NCBI RefSeq assembly: GCF_009729055.1 | Contig: NZ_CP045484.1 | Coordinates: forward strand, 434,001 to 498,000 | Source of the DNA: Sulfurisphaera ohwakuensis | GTDB lineage: Archaea; Thermoproteota; Thermoprotei_A; Sulfolobales; Sulfolobaceae | Direction: 5' to 3' | Length of the DNA stretch: 64,000 nucleotides | Part shown: piece after piece, positions 9,983 to 19,057 of the stretch | Layout of the letters: each line of letters begins with the position of its first letter | Position numbering within the stretch: position 1 is the first letter of the stretch | Made by a program: the position numbers and the translations under genes | The notes under the pieces: generated by a model | Told to the model about the DNA's origin: nothing | The model's input: the letters and a program-made list of their open reading frames with translations, nothing else | Database searches by the model: none

Positions 9983-10030
9983 TCAGTGCTCGCGCATTTC
10001 ATCACACTCAGTTCCCGGATTCCACATCAT
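9983..10030 (-). ncRNA. Box C/D guide sRNA overlapping the ABC permease stop
   Basis: On the minus strand a complete C/D layout is visible. C box ATGATGT is at 10030-10024, a 12-nt guide GGAATCCGGGAA follows, and D' box CTGA is at 10011-10008. C' box TGATGA is at 10004-9999, then a second 12-nt guide AATGCGCGAGCA, then D box CTGA at 9986-9983. Such RNAs bind L7Ae, Nop5 and fibrillarin and direct 2'-O-methylation at the fifth base from each D box. The TGA in the C box is the stop codon of the upstream permease gene. I could not place the two guides on an rRNA from memory. Confidence 0.85.
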
Positions 10031-11658
10031 GCGAGATAAATTCCCTCTTCTGCAATATATTTCTTTCTCGCCAAATCCATTAATTTTCTAGTAAATAAAA
10101 TTGAATAAACCGCTACTATTATACCAAAAATCAGAGAGACCCATGATGCTAAAACAATGTTTCCTTCATTTGTAGCTACATCAATTAATTTCATCATTCC
10201 CGTATGAACCTCTAGATTGTAATTCTGTATTATGTCTGGCCAATATTCTCCTATTGCTAATCCTCCCCAAGCACTGTTTATAGTACTAGATAACCCCGCA
10301 ATGATATAAGGAAATGTCCCCGGTATAATTACATATCTAAGTTTTTGCCAGAATTTGAAATCATAGTTTTTCATTATCTCCCAATATTGTTGTGGAAGGT
10401 TCTTAACACCTATCCAAAAACTATAAAATACATAGTAAAAAGTAGATATAAAACCAAGAAACAAGACATAAAATTCGTTAGTAAATGGTCCAAAAACTGA
10501 ATGTATAAATGGTAGTGTAACTAAAAGGAAAAGCGGATAATATGCTGGGGCTGGAATAGCTGAATATGCTTGAATAATCGGAATCACAATTTTTTCAGTT
10601 CTCTCGTGAAAAGCAAGATAGTAACCAACGAATATCGCAAAAACGAAAGAAAGCAAAGCAATGATTCCAACTCTTATATAATCAAATAATATAGCTATTA
10701 AATCAGACGGTAATGTGGAAATTAAGTAACCCCAGGTTGAAAGAGGTACAGAAATAATTGTTGATATCGCACCATATAAGATAAGACCCAAAAGCATGAC
10801 TCCTACTATAATTCCACTTATCTTCCAGAAATATTTATGTTCTTTTTCCTCTTCTTCTTCAATATTAGATCTTAGTTTTATAGGTGTTGGGAAAACTTTT
10901 GCTAATTTAGCTGGATAAGATAGAGCACTAACTAATCTTGTAGAGTAACCAAAATGAATTCTTCCTCTTTTTCTAATAGAGATTTCAGTATCTAAACCAT
11001 ATCTTTCTACACTATATTTTGAAAATTCTCTGAGTAGTAAAGTAATTGCTATAGTAAATATAGCCAAAACTGCTATTCCATATAATGCGTCCGTATATTC
11101 TCCTTCGCTTACTAAATTAGCTATAACAGTTCCAATACCAAACACTTGATAAGTATGTGTTCCTACAGCGAACACTTCGCTAACAGTTATATAAAATAAG
11201 GCGTCAGCGAAACTTGGAATTAAATTTGCTGCAATTCTGGGTATAGAAAATGGAATATATAACTTATTCATAGTTCCCCAAAATTTAAGTCTGTAATTTT
11301 CAGAAACCTCCAATAGATCTTCTGGCACGGTTTTGAATGCTTGATACTCACCCATCCAAATATTCCAGGTAACAGCAGTAAAAACAAGAAATAAGACAGC
11401 AAATTCTACTCCTAAACTTCCACCTATATCATATATAAAGAATATTAAAACTATAGGAAAGAAACTAAATACTGGAACAGATTCAAAAACTTCGATTAAA
11501 CTAATATAAATATTTTCAAATATTTTATTTTTTATACTAGCGTATGCTAAAAACCACCCAGAAAATATAGAGAATAATATAGTAACCCAAACCCTTCCAA
11601 TAGTTACTAAAGAAGCCAAAATGAAAGTAATTAAAAGTGGAATATTCATATAACTCAT
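10027..11658 (-). CDS. ABC transporter permease with duplicated membrane domain
   Basis: A 543-residue protein with two repeats of about six membrane helices. Each repeat contains an EAA-type cytoplasmic loop: PEDLLEVSENY...IPFSIPRIAANLIPS in the first, PQQYWEIMKNYDFKFW...IIPGTFPYIIAG in the second. A charged linker (EEEEEKEHK) sits between them. The pattern matches duplicated permeases of the nitrate/sulfonate/bicarbonate class (COG4986). The substrate is unknown, and no binding-protein gene lies next to it. The ATG overlaps the ATPase stop by 4 nt. Confidence 0.88.
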   Translation of the reverse strand: MSYMNIPLLITFILASLVTIGRVWVTILFSIFSGWFLAYASIKNKIFENIYISLIEVFESVPVFSFFPIVLIFFIYDIGGSLGVEFAVLFLVFTAVTWNIWMGEYQAFKTVPEDLLEVSENYRLKFWGTMNKLYIPFSIPRIAANLIPSFADALFYITVSEVFAVGTHTYQVFGIGTVIANLVSEGEYTDALYGIAVLAIFTIAITLLLREFSKYSVERYGLDTEISIRKRGRIHFGYSTRLVSALSYPAKLAKVFPTPIKLRSNIEEEEEKEHKYFWKISGIIVGVMLLGLILYGAISTIISVPLSTWGYLISTLPSDLIAILFDYIRVGIIALLSFVFAIFVGYYLAFHERTEKIVIPIIQAYSAIPAPAYYPLFLLVTLPFIHSVFGPFTNEFYVLFLGFISTFYYVFYSFWIGVKNLPQQYWEIMKNYDFKFWQKLRYVIIPGTFPYIIAGLSSTINSAWGGLAIGEYWPDIIQNYNLEVHTGMMKLIDVATNEGNIVLASWVSLIFGIIVAVYSILFTRKLMDLARKKYIAEEGIYLA

Positions 11659-12377
11659 GCCTCCGTTGCCTTATTATTTCTTTTCTTTATTGGAGTGAGA
11701 GCTTTATATAACTCGTCCAGATACTGTGCAAATTTAGGATCTCTTGGGTCCCTAGGCCTTTCTAGTTCGATCTTTATCTCACCTACTACTGTAGCAGGAC
11801 TTCCATTTAAAACATAAATCCTATCTGATAATTCTACTACCTCATTAAGATTATGAGAAACTAGCACAGCTGCGCGCAGATTAGTTTCTGGAGAGAATAT
11901 CATTTGATAAATTTCCTGTCGTAATCCTTCGGCTGTTAACTCATCTAAGTGAGAAAAGGGTTCGTCCATGAGTAGTACTATAGGTTCTGCAGCCAATGCT
12001 CTAGCAATGGCTATTCTTTGTCTCATTCCTCCACTTAACTGTTTAGGATATAAATTCTCGAAACCAGATAACCCTACTACTTCAAGCATTTTTCTAGCAA
12101 TTTTATCTTCCTCCTCTTTAGGCAATTTCCTATATTTTAAACCTAACTTAACATTCTCAAGTGCTGTCATCCAAGGAAAAGTAGCTATAGACTGATGTAC
12201 CAAGGCAATTTTAGGGGTAGGTTTTGTAATCTTTTTTCCCAATAGTCTAACTTCACCTTCTCTTGGTTGTATGAAACCTCCTAATATTCTTAACAGAGTA
12301 GACTTTCCGATCCCAGAAGGACCTACAATTGCTATTAGTTCTTTATTATATGCTGTAATATTTACTCCTTTAAACAC
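11655..12377 (-). CDS. ABC transporter ATPase, nitrate/sulfonate type; 5' end uncertain
   Basis: Powers the duplicated permease that follows. It has Walker A GPSGIGKST, Q-loop VHQSIATFPWM, signature LSGGMRQRIAIARAL, Walker B VLLMDEPFSHLDE and the switch histidine in VLVSHN. The listed start is a GTG and removes the first beta strand. In the same frame, coding similarity continues upstream to about 12443 without any ATG, GTG or TTG (see the adjoining feature and finding). The C-terminus is the short form, without an AAA-associated domain. Confidence 0.85.
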   Translation of the reverse strand: MFKGVNITAYNKELIAIVGPSGIGKSTLLRILGGFIQPREGEVRLLGKKITKPTPKIALVHQSIATFPWMTALENVKLGLKYRKLPKEEEDKIARKMLEVVGLSGFENLYPKQLSGGMRQRIAIARALAAEPIVLLMDEPFSHLDELTAEGLRQEIYQMIFSPETNLRAAVLVSHNLNEVVELSDRIYVLNGSPATVVGEIKIELERPRDPRDPKFAQYLDELYKALTPIKKRNNKATEA

Positions 12378-12444
12378 AAAGTTATCATCGATATAAGCAT
12401 AAGCTAAATTAATTCCTTCTAAGATTCTTCCATTTAACCACCAT
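12378..12444 (-). other. Probable 5' coding extension of the ABC ATPase in two frames
   Basis: Upstream of the GTG, the ATPase frame reads ILEGINLAYAYIDDNFVFKG, the usual first strands of an ABC ATPase, but has no start codon before a stop near 12468. An ATG at 12444, about 24 bp after a TATA element (12461-12475), lies in another frame and meets a stop after 11 codons. Removing one base near 12433 would join them as MVVNGRILEG. This could be a sequencing error, a recent mutation or programmed frameshifting. Confidence 0.55.
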
Positions 12445-12460
12445 CTGTTAGTTTTTTGAT

Positions 12461-12475
12461 ATATTTATAAATTTT
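12461..12475 (-). promoter_or_regulatory. TATA promoter of the ABC transporter operon
   Basis: The minus strand reads AAATTTATAAATATA. The TATA centre at about 12468 predicts an RNA start at about 12442-12444, exactly at the out-of-frame ATG. Confidence 0.6.
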
Positions 12476-12528
12476 TTCTTTACCTATAATTCTGAGACAA
12501 TGCAGTAATATACTAAATTTATCATTAG

Positions 12529-12558
12529 GATAATTTAACTCTGTTCAAGTAAATTATC
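12529..12558. repeat. Inverted repeat between ABC and Tat promoters
   Basis: GATAATTTA at 12529-12537 and its exact complement TAAATTATC at 12550-12558 are separated by 12 bp. The pair lies between the two divergent promoters. It could be a protein-binding site, but the arms are AT-rich and chance is possible. Confidence 0.4.
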
Positions 12559-12605
12559 TTAGTAATATATATAAATCCACATATTTTGAAAAATCGAAAA
12601 CAAAG

Positions 12606-12613
12606 TTTATAAG
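12606..12613 (+). promoter_or_regulatory. TATA promoter of the tat operon
   Basis: AAAG followed by TTTATAAG; its centre is about 25 bp before the ATG at 12634, predicting a leaderless tatA mRNA. Confidence 0.6.
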
Positions 12614-12633
12614 TATGTAAAGCAGAATTTTAA

Positions 12634-12918
12634 ATGATAAAAATGGCTCTTGGCTCAGTATATGACGCAGCAATTATAATAGTGGTTGCTATAATACTAA
12701 TCTTTGGAGCCTCAAAGCTACCAGAAATTTTTAGATCACTAGGAAGAGCCACTGGAGAGTTTAAAAAAGGAAAACTTGAAGCCGAAATGGAGTTAGCTCA
12801 GTTACAACAAGTGCAACAACAGCAACAGACACAACAACAAAAAGATCTTCAGAGTAAGATTGATGAGTTACAAAAACAATTAGAGGAGCTAAAGAAGCAG
12901 CAATCACAGAATAAGTAA
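12634..12918 (+). CDS. tatA: Sec-independent (Tat) translocase subunit TatA
   Basis: Forms the pore component that moves folded proteins across the membrane. One N-terminal membrane helix (AAIIIVVAIILIFGA) is followed by the hallmark hinge FGASKLPEIFRSLGRATGEFKKG. A Gln-rich, coiled-coil-like tail follows (many consecutive Q residues, about 59-94). An ATG at 12643 would shorten it by 3 residues; the TATA spacing favours 12634. First gene of a tatA-tatA-like-tatC operon. Confidence 0.92.
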   Translation: MIKMALGSVYDAAIIIVVAIILIFGASKLPEIFRSLGRATGEFKKGKLEAEMELAQLQQVQQQQQTQQQKDLQSKIDELQKQLEELKKQQSQNK

Positions 12919-12947
12919 ATATTTTTTCTTCTTTTAGGGTGATAGGA

Positions 12948-13313
12948 ATGCTTGGAAGTTTAGATGATTTTTTAATTGTTTTATTGGTTGGAATATTATT
13001 ATTTGCAGGTGATAAAAATTCTGTTAATTCTATAAAAAATTTAATGAAGGGTTATAATGAATTTAAGAAAAGACGAGACGAGTTAATGGCTGAATTAAGG
13101 AGAGAATTAAATGAAGTAACTGAGGAGACTGCTACTCCTGTTAGAGAGATTTCTAATAAATTTAGGTCAGGAATACAAGAAATAAATAGCAATTATTCTG
13201 AGGTTAAAAATACTTTTCAAGATATGCGGGTTAAATTGCTTGAAGAAAGAATTAAAGAATTAGAGGAAGAAATACAAAAATTAAAGAATCAAACTAAAAG
13301 TGATACTAAATGA
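12948..13313 (+). CDS. Second TatA/B-like protein
   Basis: A protein of about 121 residues with a single N-terminal membrane helix (DDFLIVLLVGILLFAG) and then a long charged helix with heptad-like pattern to the end. The FG-x-KLP hinge is degenerate (FAGDKNSVNSIKNLMKGYNEFKK). The start is the ATG at 12948, preceded by GGGTGATAGGA, a good ribosome site. Its place between tatA and tatC suggests a TatB-like partner role (inference). Confidence 0.8.
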   Translation: MLGSLDDFLIVLLVGILLFAGDKNSVNSIKNLMKGYNEFKKRRDELMAELRRELNEVTEETATPVREISNKFRSGIQEINSNYSEVKNTFQDMRVKLLEERIKELEEEIQKLKNQTKSDTK

Positions 13314-14146
13314 GTATACAAAAACCGAGTACAGATAAAGAGGCTCCTCTGATTGAGCATTTAAAAGAATTAGGGCTTAGAATTAGAAACATGTTAATCT
13401 ACCTCGCAATCTTCTTCTTTATATATTTTGCGTTTGGAATTTCCACTATTAAAGTAGGTTCATTTACTTTACCTATTCTATATCCTTCAATTTATGATAG
13501 TATTGCAATTCAATTTACAAACGCATTTCTAGATAGAGAAAAACCATCCGGTTTACATTTAATTACCCTAAATCCTTTTGACCCATTATACTCTTCTATG
13601 TATGTTTCTCTTCTTTTAGCCATTATATCTGCATTTCCTTTAATATTTAGGGAGTTTTGGGCATTTGTTGCCCCAGGTTTATATGAGCACGAAAAGAGAA
13701 CAATCAGAAAAGTATTGTTACCGGCTACATCTCTATTTATAGCTGGAGCATCATTTGCATATTTTATTATTATTCCTTTTATGATGTTATTCGTCTATAA
13801 ACTAGATCTGAGTTTAGGCGTAGAACCTACATTAAGTTTAAGAGCTTATGTTAGTACGATTGTAACACTTATGATAGCAGTAGGGGCTTCCTTTGAATTC
13901 CCCCTAGTTATGACATCACTTACTCAACTTGGACTTGTTAAAGCACAAACTTGGAGACAAAATTGGAGATGGGGTGTATTAGTCTCATTCATAATTGCAT
14001 GGATAGTTTCACCTGGTACTACTGGTGGTCTGATAGAAACAACTATTGCAGTTACTCTATCCAGTTTATATTTTATTGGAGTTATAGTTTCGTCAATTAT
14101 CGAAAAGAGAAATACTAAAAACAAAAACCAATTACTAGTCAAATAA
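13310..14146 (+). CDS. tatC: Sec-independent (Tat) translocase subunit TatC
   Basis: Polytopic receptor for twin-arginine signal peptides. The 278 residues contain the family start pattern APLIEHLKELGLRIRN, about six membrane helices, and a conserved FREFWAFVAPGLYEHEKR loop between the first two. A long extracellular segment between helix 1 and helix 2 is typical for archaea. The ATG overlaps the previous stop by 4 nt. The extracytoplasmic Rieske and molybdenum proteins of Sulfolobales are the usual clients (known for the group). Confidence 0.95.
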   Translation: MSIQKPSTDKEAPLIEHLKELGLRIRNMLIYLAIFFFIYFAFGISTIKVGSFTLPILYPSIYDSIAIQFTNAFLDREKPSGLHLITLNPFDPLYSSMYVSLLLAIISAFPLIFREFWAFVAPGLYEHEKRTIRKVLLPATSLFIAGASFAYFIIIPFMMLFVYKLDLSLGVEPTLSLRAYVSTIVTLMIAVGASFEFPLVMTSLTQLGLVKAQTWRQNWRWGVLVSFIIAWIVSPGTTGGLIETTIAVTLSSLYFIGVIVSSIIEKRNTKNKNQLLVK

Positions 14147-14172
14147 CAAAAGTCGAACATATTTTAAAATAA

Positions 14173-14180
14173 TATTTATT
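14173..14180 (+). promoter_or_regulatory. TATA element of leuC-leuD
   Basis: TATTTATT centred about 27 bp before the GTG start of leuC; it implies a leaderless mRNA and supports that start. Confidence 0.45.
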
Positions 14181-14203
14181 TTCTCTGACTCTTTCTTATA
14201 CTC

Positions 14204-15451
14204 GTGCCTCAAACTTTAACGGAAAAAATCCTAAGTAGAGCCTCGGGTAAATCAGTAGCTCCAGGAGATGTAGTGGAGGTTAAAGTAGATATTGCAGCTT
14301 TCCATGACTTGACTGGGTATCATGTAATAGAAGTTATGGAGAAAGCGGGTATGTTAAAAGTTTTTGATAAACAAAAAATTGTAATAGCTTTTGATCATTT
14401 AGCTCCTCCACCAGATGTAAGAAGTGCCGAGATTCAAACTCAAATAAGAAAATTTGTAAAAGAGCTAAAGATACCAAACTTCCATGATATAAATGTAGGT
14501 ATCTTACATCAAATATTACTAGAAAAATACGCTAATCCAGGATATGTAATAGTGGCTGCTGATAGTCATACTACAACTTCCGGTGCTGTGGGAGCTTTCG
14601 CACAAGGTTTAGGTGCAAGTGATGTTGCAGCTGCAGTTATAACTGGCAAAACATGGGTTATGGTTCCACAACCGTTTAAGATAATGTTAGAAGGTAAACC
14701 CGGTAAATGGATAAATGGAAAAGATGTAGCATTAAAGATCCTTGGCGATTTTAAGGCTGACTACTTTAATGGAATGAGTATAGAAATATTCGTAAGGGAA
14801 CCGTCTGCATTTCCAATGGACTTTAGGGCAACAGTTTCTAATATGGGAATAGAAATGAATGCTGATGCATTAATGTTTGTTCCAGATGACGAGACAGTTA
14901 ATTACATTAAGACTAATAGAGGTTACGAACCAAATACTGTTAGGCCGGATGAAGGAGCAAAATACGTTGATGAATATACGATTGATTTAGGAAAATTAGA
15001 ACCCTTAGTTGCTGCTCCTCATAGTGTTGATAACGTTAAAACAGTTAATGAAGTTGAAGGTTTAGATGTAGATCAGGTATTCATAGGATCTTGTACAAAT
15101 GGTAGAATAAGTGATTTCGAAATTGCTGCAAAAATTCTAAAGGGAAAGAGAGTTAAAAGTAGATGCATAGCCATACCAGCATCTTATGATTTATTTAAGA
15201 AGGCTATGGAGCTAGGCTATATAGAGACTTTAGTTAATGCTGGATGTATTGTCACATATGGTACTTGTGGACCATGTCTAGGAGGTCACTTTGGTGTGGC
15301 TGGCCCAGGTGAGACAATAGTTTCGACTAGTTCAAGGAACTTTAAAGGTAGAATGGGGAGTAACGATTCAAAAGTATATTTAGCTGGACCAGCAGTTGCA
15401 GCAGCTTCTGCTTTAGAAGGCAAAATAACTGATCCGAGGAGATTCTCATGA
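14204..15451 (+). CDS. leuC: 3-isopropylmalate dehydratase / homoaconitase large subunit
   Basis: Isomerises isopropylmalate (leucine pathway) or homocitrate (lysine pathway) using a 4Fe-4S cluster. The three cluster cysteines are C297 in GSCTNGR and C355 and C358 in [24 protein letters not shown] and the [10 protein letters not shown] block are also present. The 415 residues fit the archaeal large subunit. The GTG start is supported by the TATA spacing. Which substrate it prefers cannot be read from this subunit alone. Confidence 0.93.
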   Translation: MPQTLTEKILSRASGKSVAPGDVVEVKVDIAAFHDLTGYHVIEVMEKAGMLKVFDKQKIVIAFDHLAPPPDVRSAEIQTQIRKFVKELKIPNFHDINVGILHQILLEKYANPGYVIVAADSHTTTSGAVGAFAQGLGASDVAAAVITGKTWVMVPQPFKIMLEGKPGKWINGKDVALKILGDFKADYFNGMSIEIFVREPSAFPMDFRATVSNMGIEMNADALMFVPDDETVNYIKTNRGYEPNTVRPDEGAKYVDEYTIDLGKLEPLVAAPHSVDNVKTVNEVEGLDVDQVFIGSCTNGRISDFEIAAKILKGKRVKSRCIAIPASYDLFKKAMELGYIETLVNAGCIVTYGTCGPCLGGHFGVAGPGETIVSTSSRNFKGRMGSNDSKVYLAGPAVAAASALEGKITDPRRFS

Positions 15452-15954
15452 TAGTAGAAGGTAAGGTTTTAAAATTCGGTGATAAAATAGATACTGACAT
15501 CATTATACCAGCAAGGTATCTGAAATACACTGATCCGCAATACTTAGCACAGCACGCAATGGAACCTCTAGATCCAGAATTTTATAAAAAAGCTTCTGCT
15601 GGTGTAATTTTAGTTGCTGGCAAAGTCTTTGGAATGGGTTCATCAAGAGAGCAAGCTGCTATTGCATTAAAGGCTTCTGGTGTTAGGGCTATTATAGCTG
15701 AATCGTTTGCAAGGATATTCTATAGGAATGCTATAAATAATGGTTTGCCAGCTATTGTTTTACCTGGTGTAACTCAGCTAATAAATGAGGGTGATTATGT
15801 AAAGATAAATGTAGAAACCGGAGAAATAATAGTGAATAATCAGAAAGTTTATAAAGGAAGAGGAATAACTGGAATGCCGTTAAAAATACTTGAGAGCGGC
15901 GGTTTACTGGATTATTTAAAGAAAGTTTCGATTCAGAATCAAGGAGGTAACTGA
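15448..15954 (+). CDS. leuD: 3-isopropylmalate dehydratase / homoaconitase small subunit
   Basis: Swivelling domain partner of the large subunit; the ATG overlaps its stop by 4 nt. Conserved pieces are [15 protein letters not shown] at the N-terminus and [14 protein letters not shown]. The specificity loop reads YLKY (residues 24-27), unlike the YLRT-type loop I recall for a methanogen homoaconitase, so broad substrate use is possible (inference). 168 residues is normal. Confidence 0.93.
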   Translation: MIVEGKVLKFGDKIDTDIIIPARYLKYTDPQYLAQHAMEPLDPEFYKKASAGVILVAGKVFGMGSSREQAAIALKASGVRAIIAESFARIFYRNAINNGLPAIVLPGVTQLINEGDYVKINVETGEIIVNNQKVYKGRGITGMPLKILESGGLLDYLKKVSIQNQGGN

Positions 15955-15957
15955 AAT

Positions 15958-15982
15958 AAAAAAGTTTGTATACAACTTTTTT
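15958..15982. promoter_or_regulatory. Near-perfect palindrome after leuD
   Basis: A perfect 10-bp palindrome TTGTATACAA (15966-15975) is flanked by an A6-G run on the left and a C-T6 run on the right. Together they make a 25-bp inverted repeat with one extra T. It could act as a terminator for leuCD (hairpin then T6) or as an operator for the small membrane-protein gene that starts 12 bp later. Confidence 0.5.
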
Positions 15983-15994
15983 AAAATATTTCTT

Positions 15995-16231
15995 ATGAGG
16001 TTTACTTTCGTTATACTCTCCCTCATTTTTATGTTTATAGACGAGACTTTTTCACTTTATATGCTTGAAAGGATTTACGGATACGAGGTTTTTAAATTAG
16101 CAATTACACCATGGTTTCTAATTCCTTATTCAATTTTAATATTTCTAGTAGAATATATTTTGATTAGACTTATATATTTCTCAATAACTAAATTTTTGCA
16201 TTTTTTAAGGCGTTTAATAGCTTTTCATTAG
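15995..16231 (+). CDS. Small hypothetical membrane protein
   Basis: 78 residues with two hydrophobic segments (about 3-20 and 37-62) and a basic C-terminus; probably a two-helix inner-membrane protein. I do not recognise a family. Its end overlaps the convergent BluB-like gene by 44 nt. The palindrome and an A/T-rich TATA-like run precede it too closely for a leaderless start, so the true start or even reality of the gene is uncertain. Confidence 0.45.
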   Translation: MRFTFVILSLIFMFIDETFSLYMLERIYGYEVFKLAITPWFLIPYSILIFLVEYILIRLIYFSITKFLHFLRRLIAFH

Positions 16232-16868
16232 GCATGTTGTTCCATGTATTTTCAAATACTAGGGTTTCTATGGGTAGTCTTCTATTCCAACCTTTTTCCT
16301 CTAGTTCTGGTTTTTCTGGGAATTTAGTTACATAACAAAGGGTTAAATACCCAATTAGTTCTACTTCATCCGGTATTCCTAGTATTCTTTTAACATCTTC
16401 TTTTCTAAAGAAACTTACCCAGCCCACCCCTATTCCTTCAGCTGTTGCAGCCAGCCATAAATTTTCTATAGCTAAAACAGTGGAATAGTTGCAAGTCTCT
16501 GGAATTGTTAATCTTCCTAATACATAGGGACCAAATCTATTTCTATCACAAGTTATAGCAATATTAACTGGTGATTCAAGTATAGCATCTATTTTTATCC
16601 TATCAAAAATCTTTCTTTTCTCTTCATCAAGTTTCTTCCTAAATTCTTCTCTTTGTTCGTCAACTAACTCTTTAATTTTTCTTTTTATTTTCTCATCTCT
16701 TATTATTATGAAATTCCAAGGCTGTGAATAACCAACCGAAGGTGCTAAATGAGCTGCTAGAAGTATTTTAGCTAATACTTCATCTGGTATTGGGTCACTT
16801 TTGCAATAACTTCTGATATCTCTTCTTCTTTTTATAACTTCATATATGTCCATGGATAGGTTATCCAT
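16188..16868 (-). CDS. BluB-like nitroreductase-family flavoprotein
   Basis: A 226-residue FMN-binding nitroreductase fold with BluB-type features: RRDIRSY near the start, [17 protein letters not shown], a [30 protein letters not shown] block, and [11 protein letters not shown]. BluB splits reduced FMN to make 5,6-dimethylbenzimidazole, the lower ligand of B12. Most archaea use other bases, so the assignment to that reaction is inference. It lies 15 nt after the aminotransferase gene, likely in one transcript. An ATG at 16853 is an alternative start. Confidence 0.75.
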   Translation of the reverse strand: MDNLSMDIYEVIKRRRDIRSYCKSDPIPDEVLAKILLAAHLAPSVGYSQPWNFIIIRDEKIKRKIKELVDEQREEFRKKLDEEKRKIFDRIKIDAILESPVNIAITCDRNRFGPYVLGRLTIPETCNYSTVLAIENLWLAATAEGIGVGWVSFFRKEDVKRILGIPDEVELIGYLTLCYVTKFPEKPELEEKGWNRRLPIETLVFENTWNNMPNEKLLNALKNAKI

Positions 16869-16883
16869 AAGGAGGAATAAAAA

Positions 16884-18053
16884 TTATTTTGCCAAATATA
16901 ATTGAGTTGCTTTTATGCCTTCTCCTAATCTTATATCTTCTCCTAATTTACTCAGAACTCTTTCTATTGAGGCTATTGTTACTATGGCATCATTTTCAGT
17001 CACCCATCCCATATGGCCAATCCTAAAGTACTTTCCTTGTAATTTTGGATGAACTCCTGGAGCTAATTCAACACCTTCTGAAACTATTTCAGAAAGTACG
17101 TTACCAGCATTAGTTTTCTTAAGAATTACTCCAGTTACAGTATTACTATAGGCTTCCGGTTTTTTAGCAACTATTTCTAATCCCATTCCCTCAATTCCAG
17201 CTCTTATTGCACTAGCCACTTTTTCATGTCTTTTAATTCTACTTTCTAACCCCTCTTCATCTATAATTATTTTTAATGCCTCAGACAGCATCAAAATTGT
17301 ATGCACTGGAGGTGTAGAGAAATATGAGGCTTTCCCATTTTCCATACTATTCATAACTGGTAGCCAATTCCTTAAGTCTAAGTAATAACCAGCAATACTT
17401 TTTTCATCTTTTAACCTTTCCATGGCCCTTTCGGAAAGTACTAAAATTCCTAACCCTGGAGGAACACCTAGGGCTTTTTGACTAGCTGTTAAATAAACAT
17501 CAACTCCCCAATCCTTTGCCTTTACTTCTTCTGCACCAACACTTGAAACTCCATCAACAACTACTAAATCAACATAATCCCTTACAGCTTTTACACTATC
17601 CTTGATTGGTTGTCTTACTCCAGTGCTTGTCTCCACATGCGTGAAGGTAACTAATGTATATTTGTCCTTTTTTACTTCTTTTTCAATTGTCTCCGGTTCA
17701 ACATAATAACCAGGTTCTGTGCTTAATACGTTAACTTTTATTGGATATTTTCTGAATATGTTTACCCACCTATCCCCAAAGACTCCGTTAGTAACTACTA
17801 AGACTTTTTCACCTTCTTTAAGTAATGATGTTACACTTTCCATTGCTGACGTTCCTCCACCGGGTATTAAAAACGGTTGATATGTATTGTCAACTTGGAA
17901 TAATTCTCTTGTTTTCTTTAAGGAGAATTGAAAAGCTTCTACGAATTCTTGAGACGTAAAACCTACATTATTTTTTAAACCCGCATATAGTACTCTATCT
18001 AAAATATTTACTGGGCCTACATGCATTAAGAGCTTTTTTTCTTTTTGAATCAT
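16884..18053 (-). CDS. Class V aminotransferase (alanine-glyoxylate / serine-pyruvate type)
   Basis: PLP enzyme of 389 residues. The cofactor lysine is K193 in [15 protein letters not shown]167 in VVVDGVSS holds the pyridine nitrogen, and GGGTSAME binds phosphate. It probably moves an amino group between alanine or serine and glyoxylate, linking glycine and serine metabolism. A TATA-like AATAAATAATTA (18076-18089) suits a leaderless start at the ATG. The BluB-like gene follows in the same direction. Confidence 0.9.
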   Translation of the reverse strand: MIQKEKKLLMHVGPVNILDRVLYAGLKNNVGFTSQEFVEAFQFSLKKTRELFQVDNTYQPFLIPGGGTSAMESVTSLLKEGEKVLVVTNGVFGDRWVNIFRKYPIKVNVLSTEPGYYVEPETIEKEVKKDKYTLVTFTHVETSTGVRQPIKDSVKAVRDYVDLVVVDGVSSVGAEEVKAKDWGVDVYLTASQKALGVPPGLGILVLSERAMERLKDEKSIAGYYLDLRNWLPVMNSMENGKASYFSTPPVHTILMLSEALKIIIDEEGLESRIKRHEKVASAIRAGIEGMGLEIVAKKPEAYSNTVTGVILKKTNAGNVLSEIVSEGVELAPGVHPKLQGKYFRIGHMGWVTENDAIVTIASIERVLSKLGEDIRLGEGIKATQLYLAK

Positions 18054-18185
18054 GAGATATTAAGGTGAAACATAATTATTTATTCTTTCTATTCATAAGT
18101 TTGTTTAAAATTTTTCGATATTCTAGAATTTAACATAGAAATACCATTGTTCACTTATTTAATAATACTGAACAATATATTAACT

Positions 18186-18509
18186 ATGACTGATTTAGCT
18201 AGTTATATTGTTATAAGAAGGACTTATGAGAATTTTAAAAATGAACTATCTATGTGTTATAATGTTAAGGAACTAAAACTGAAGATACAGAAATTCTTAT
18301 CTTTCCTTTCTTCATTTGATTTTGAAATAGAAACTAAATTAAAAGAATTTGTCAGCAAACAAAAGGAGATAGCTAAAAAATTACTTCTGATCATCAATAT
18401 AAGATATGTGATTATCTTTATATACAAATATATAGTTAATAAACTTCTGTCAGAATTAATAAACCTAATAAATGTAGTATTGAGAGAGTTAAATTATAGA
18501 GGCTTTTAA
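18186..18509 (+). CDS. Hypothetical helical protein
   Basis: About 107 residues, mostly helical, with a hydrophobic segment near residues 75-95 (LLLIINIRYVIIFIYKYIV) and charged helices before it. I find no known family. The ATG at 18186 is chosen because a TATA-like TTATTTAATAAT lies about 27 bp upstream; an earlier in-frame start at 18147 is less likely. The end overlaps the convergent EVE gene by 21 nt. Confidence 0.5.
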   Translation: MTDLASYIVIRRTYENFKNELSMCYNVKELKLKIQKFLSFLSSFDFEIETKLKEFVSKQKEIAKKLLLIINIRYVIIFIYKYIVNKLLSELINLINVVLRELNYRGF

Positions 18510-18932
18510 GCATTCCTCAATTTTTTTAGCATCTTCTTCTGGTATAGGTCTTTTTAAGTTTGCTGGGACATTCCTTAAATACTTAGAAAATTGAAATTTA
18601 TCTTCTATGAATGAAAGATTCCAGATAATGTCTTTAGAGGGACATTCGCCTATGATTATTGGTTCTAGCTTTATTCTATAAACTTCAATGGCTTTACCTA
18701 CGAGCTTTTCATTGGGAAAGACTACTGTTTCATCATAAAACCAGTCTGAAATTACTTTAAATATTCCTACGAATTTACCTCCGTATTTTTTAGCATAGTA
18801 TTTACCCACATAAAATATTATAAAATCACCTGGTTTGATGTATTTCTCAACAGATTCTTTATGAAAACCAAAGAGGTTTGTTTTTACTACCGTCTCCCAA
18901 AAATCTTCTTGCACTGGAATTAGCCAATACAT
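18489..18932 (-). CDS. EVE (PUA-like) domain protein
   Basis: A single-domain protein of about 147 residues. It begins with MYWLIPVQEDFWETVV, continues with IKPGDFIIFYVGKYY and KFVGIFKVISDWFYDE, and ends in the usual NLSFIEDKFQFSKYLRN region. EVE/PUA-like domains bind modified bases in DNA or RNA. A strong TATA (CTTTTATATAG, 18953-18963) fits a leaderless start at the ATG 18932. The bound modification is unknown. Confidence 0.85.
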   Translation of the reverse strand: MYWLIPVQEDFWETVVKTNLFGFHKESVEKYIKPGDFIIFYVGKYYAKKYGGKFVGIFKVISDWFYDETVVFPNEKLVGKAIEVYRIKLEPIIIGECPSKDIIWNLSFIEDKFQFSKYLRNVPANLKRPIPEEDAKKIEECLKASII

Positions 18933-19057
18933 CAATTTTTAACTCTCAGTTAGGCTATATAAAAGTACTGTAATACTACCGTTTGAAAACAAGAGGTGAA
19001 ATTGTGGGAGTTGCATTTTTAGGAAACTTTATTAGTTATCTGTAATAGTTAAATAAC

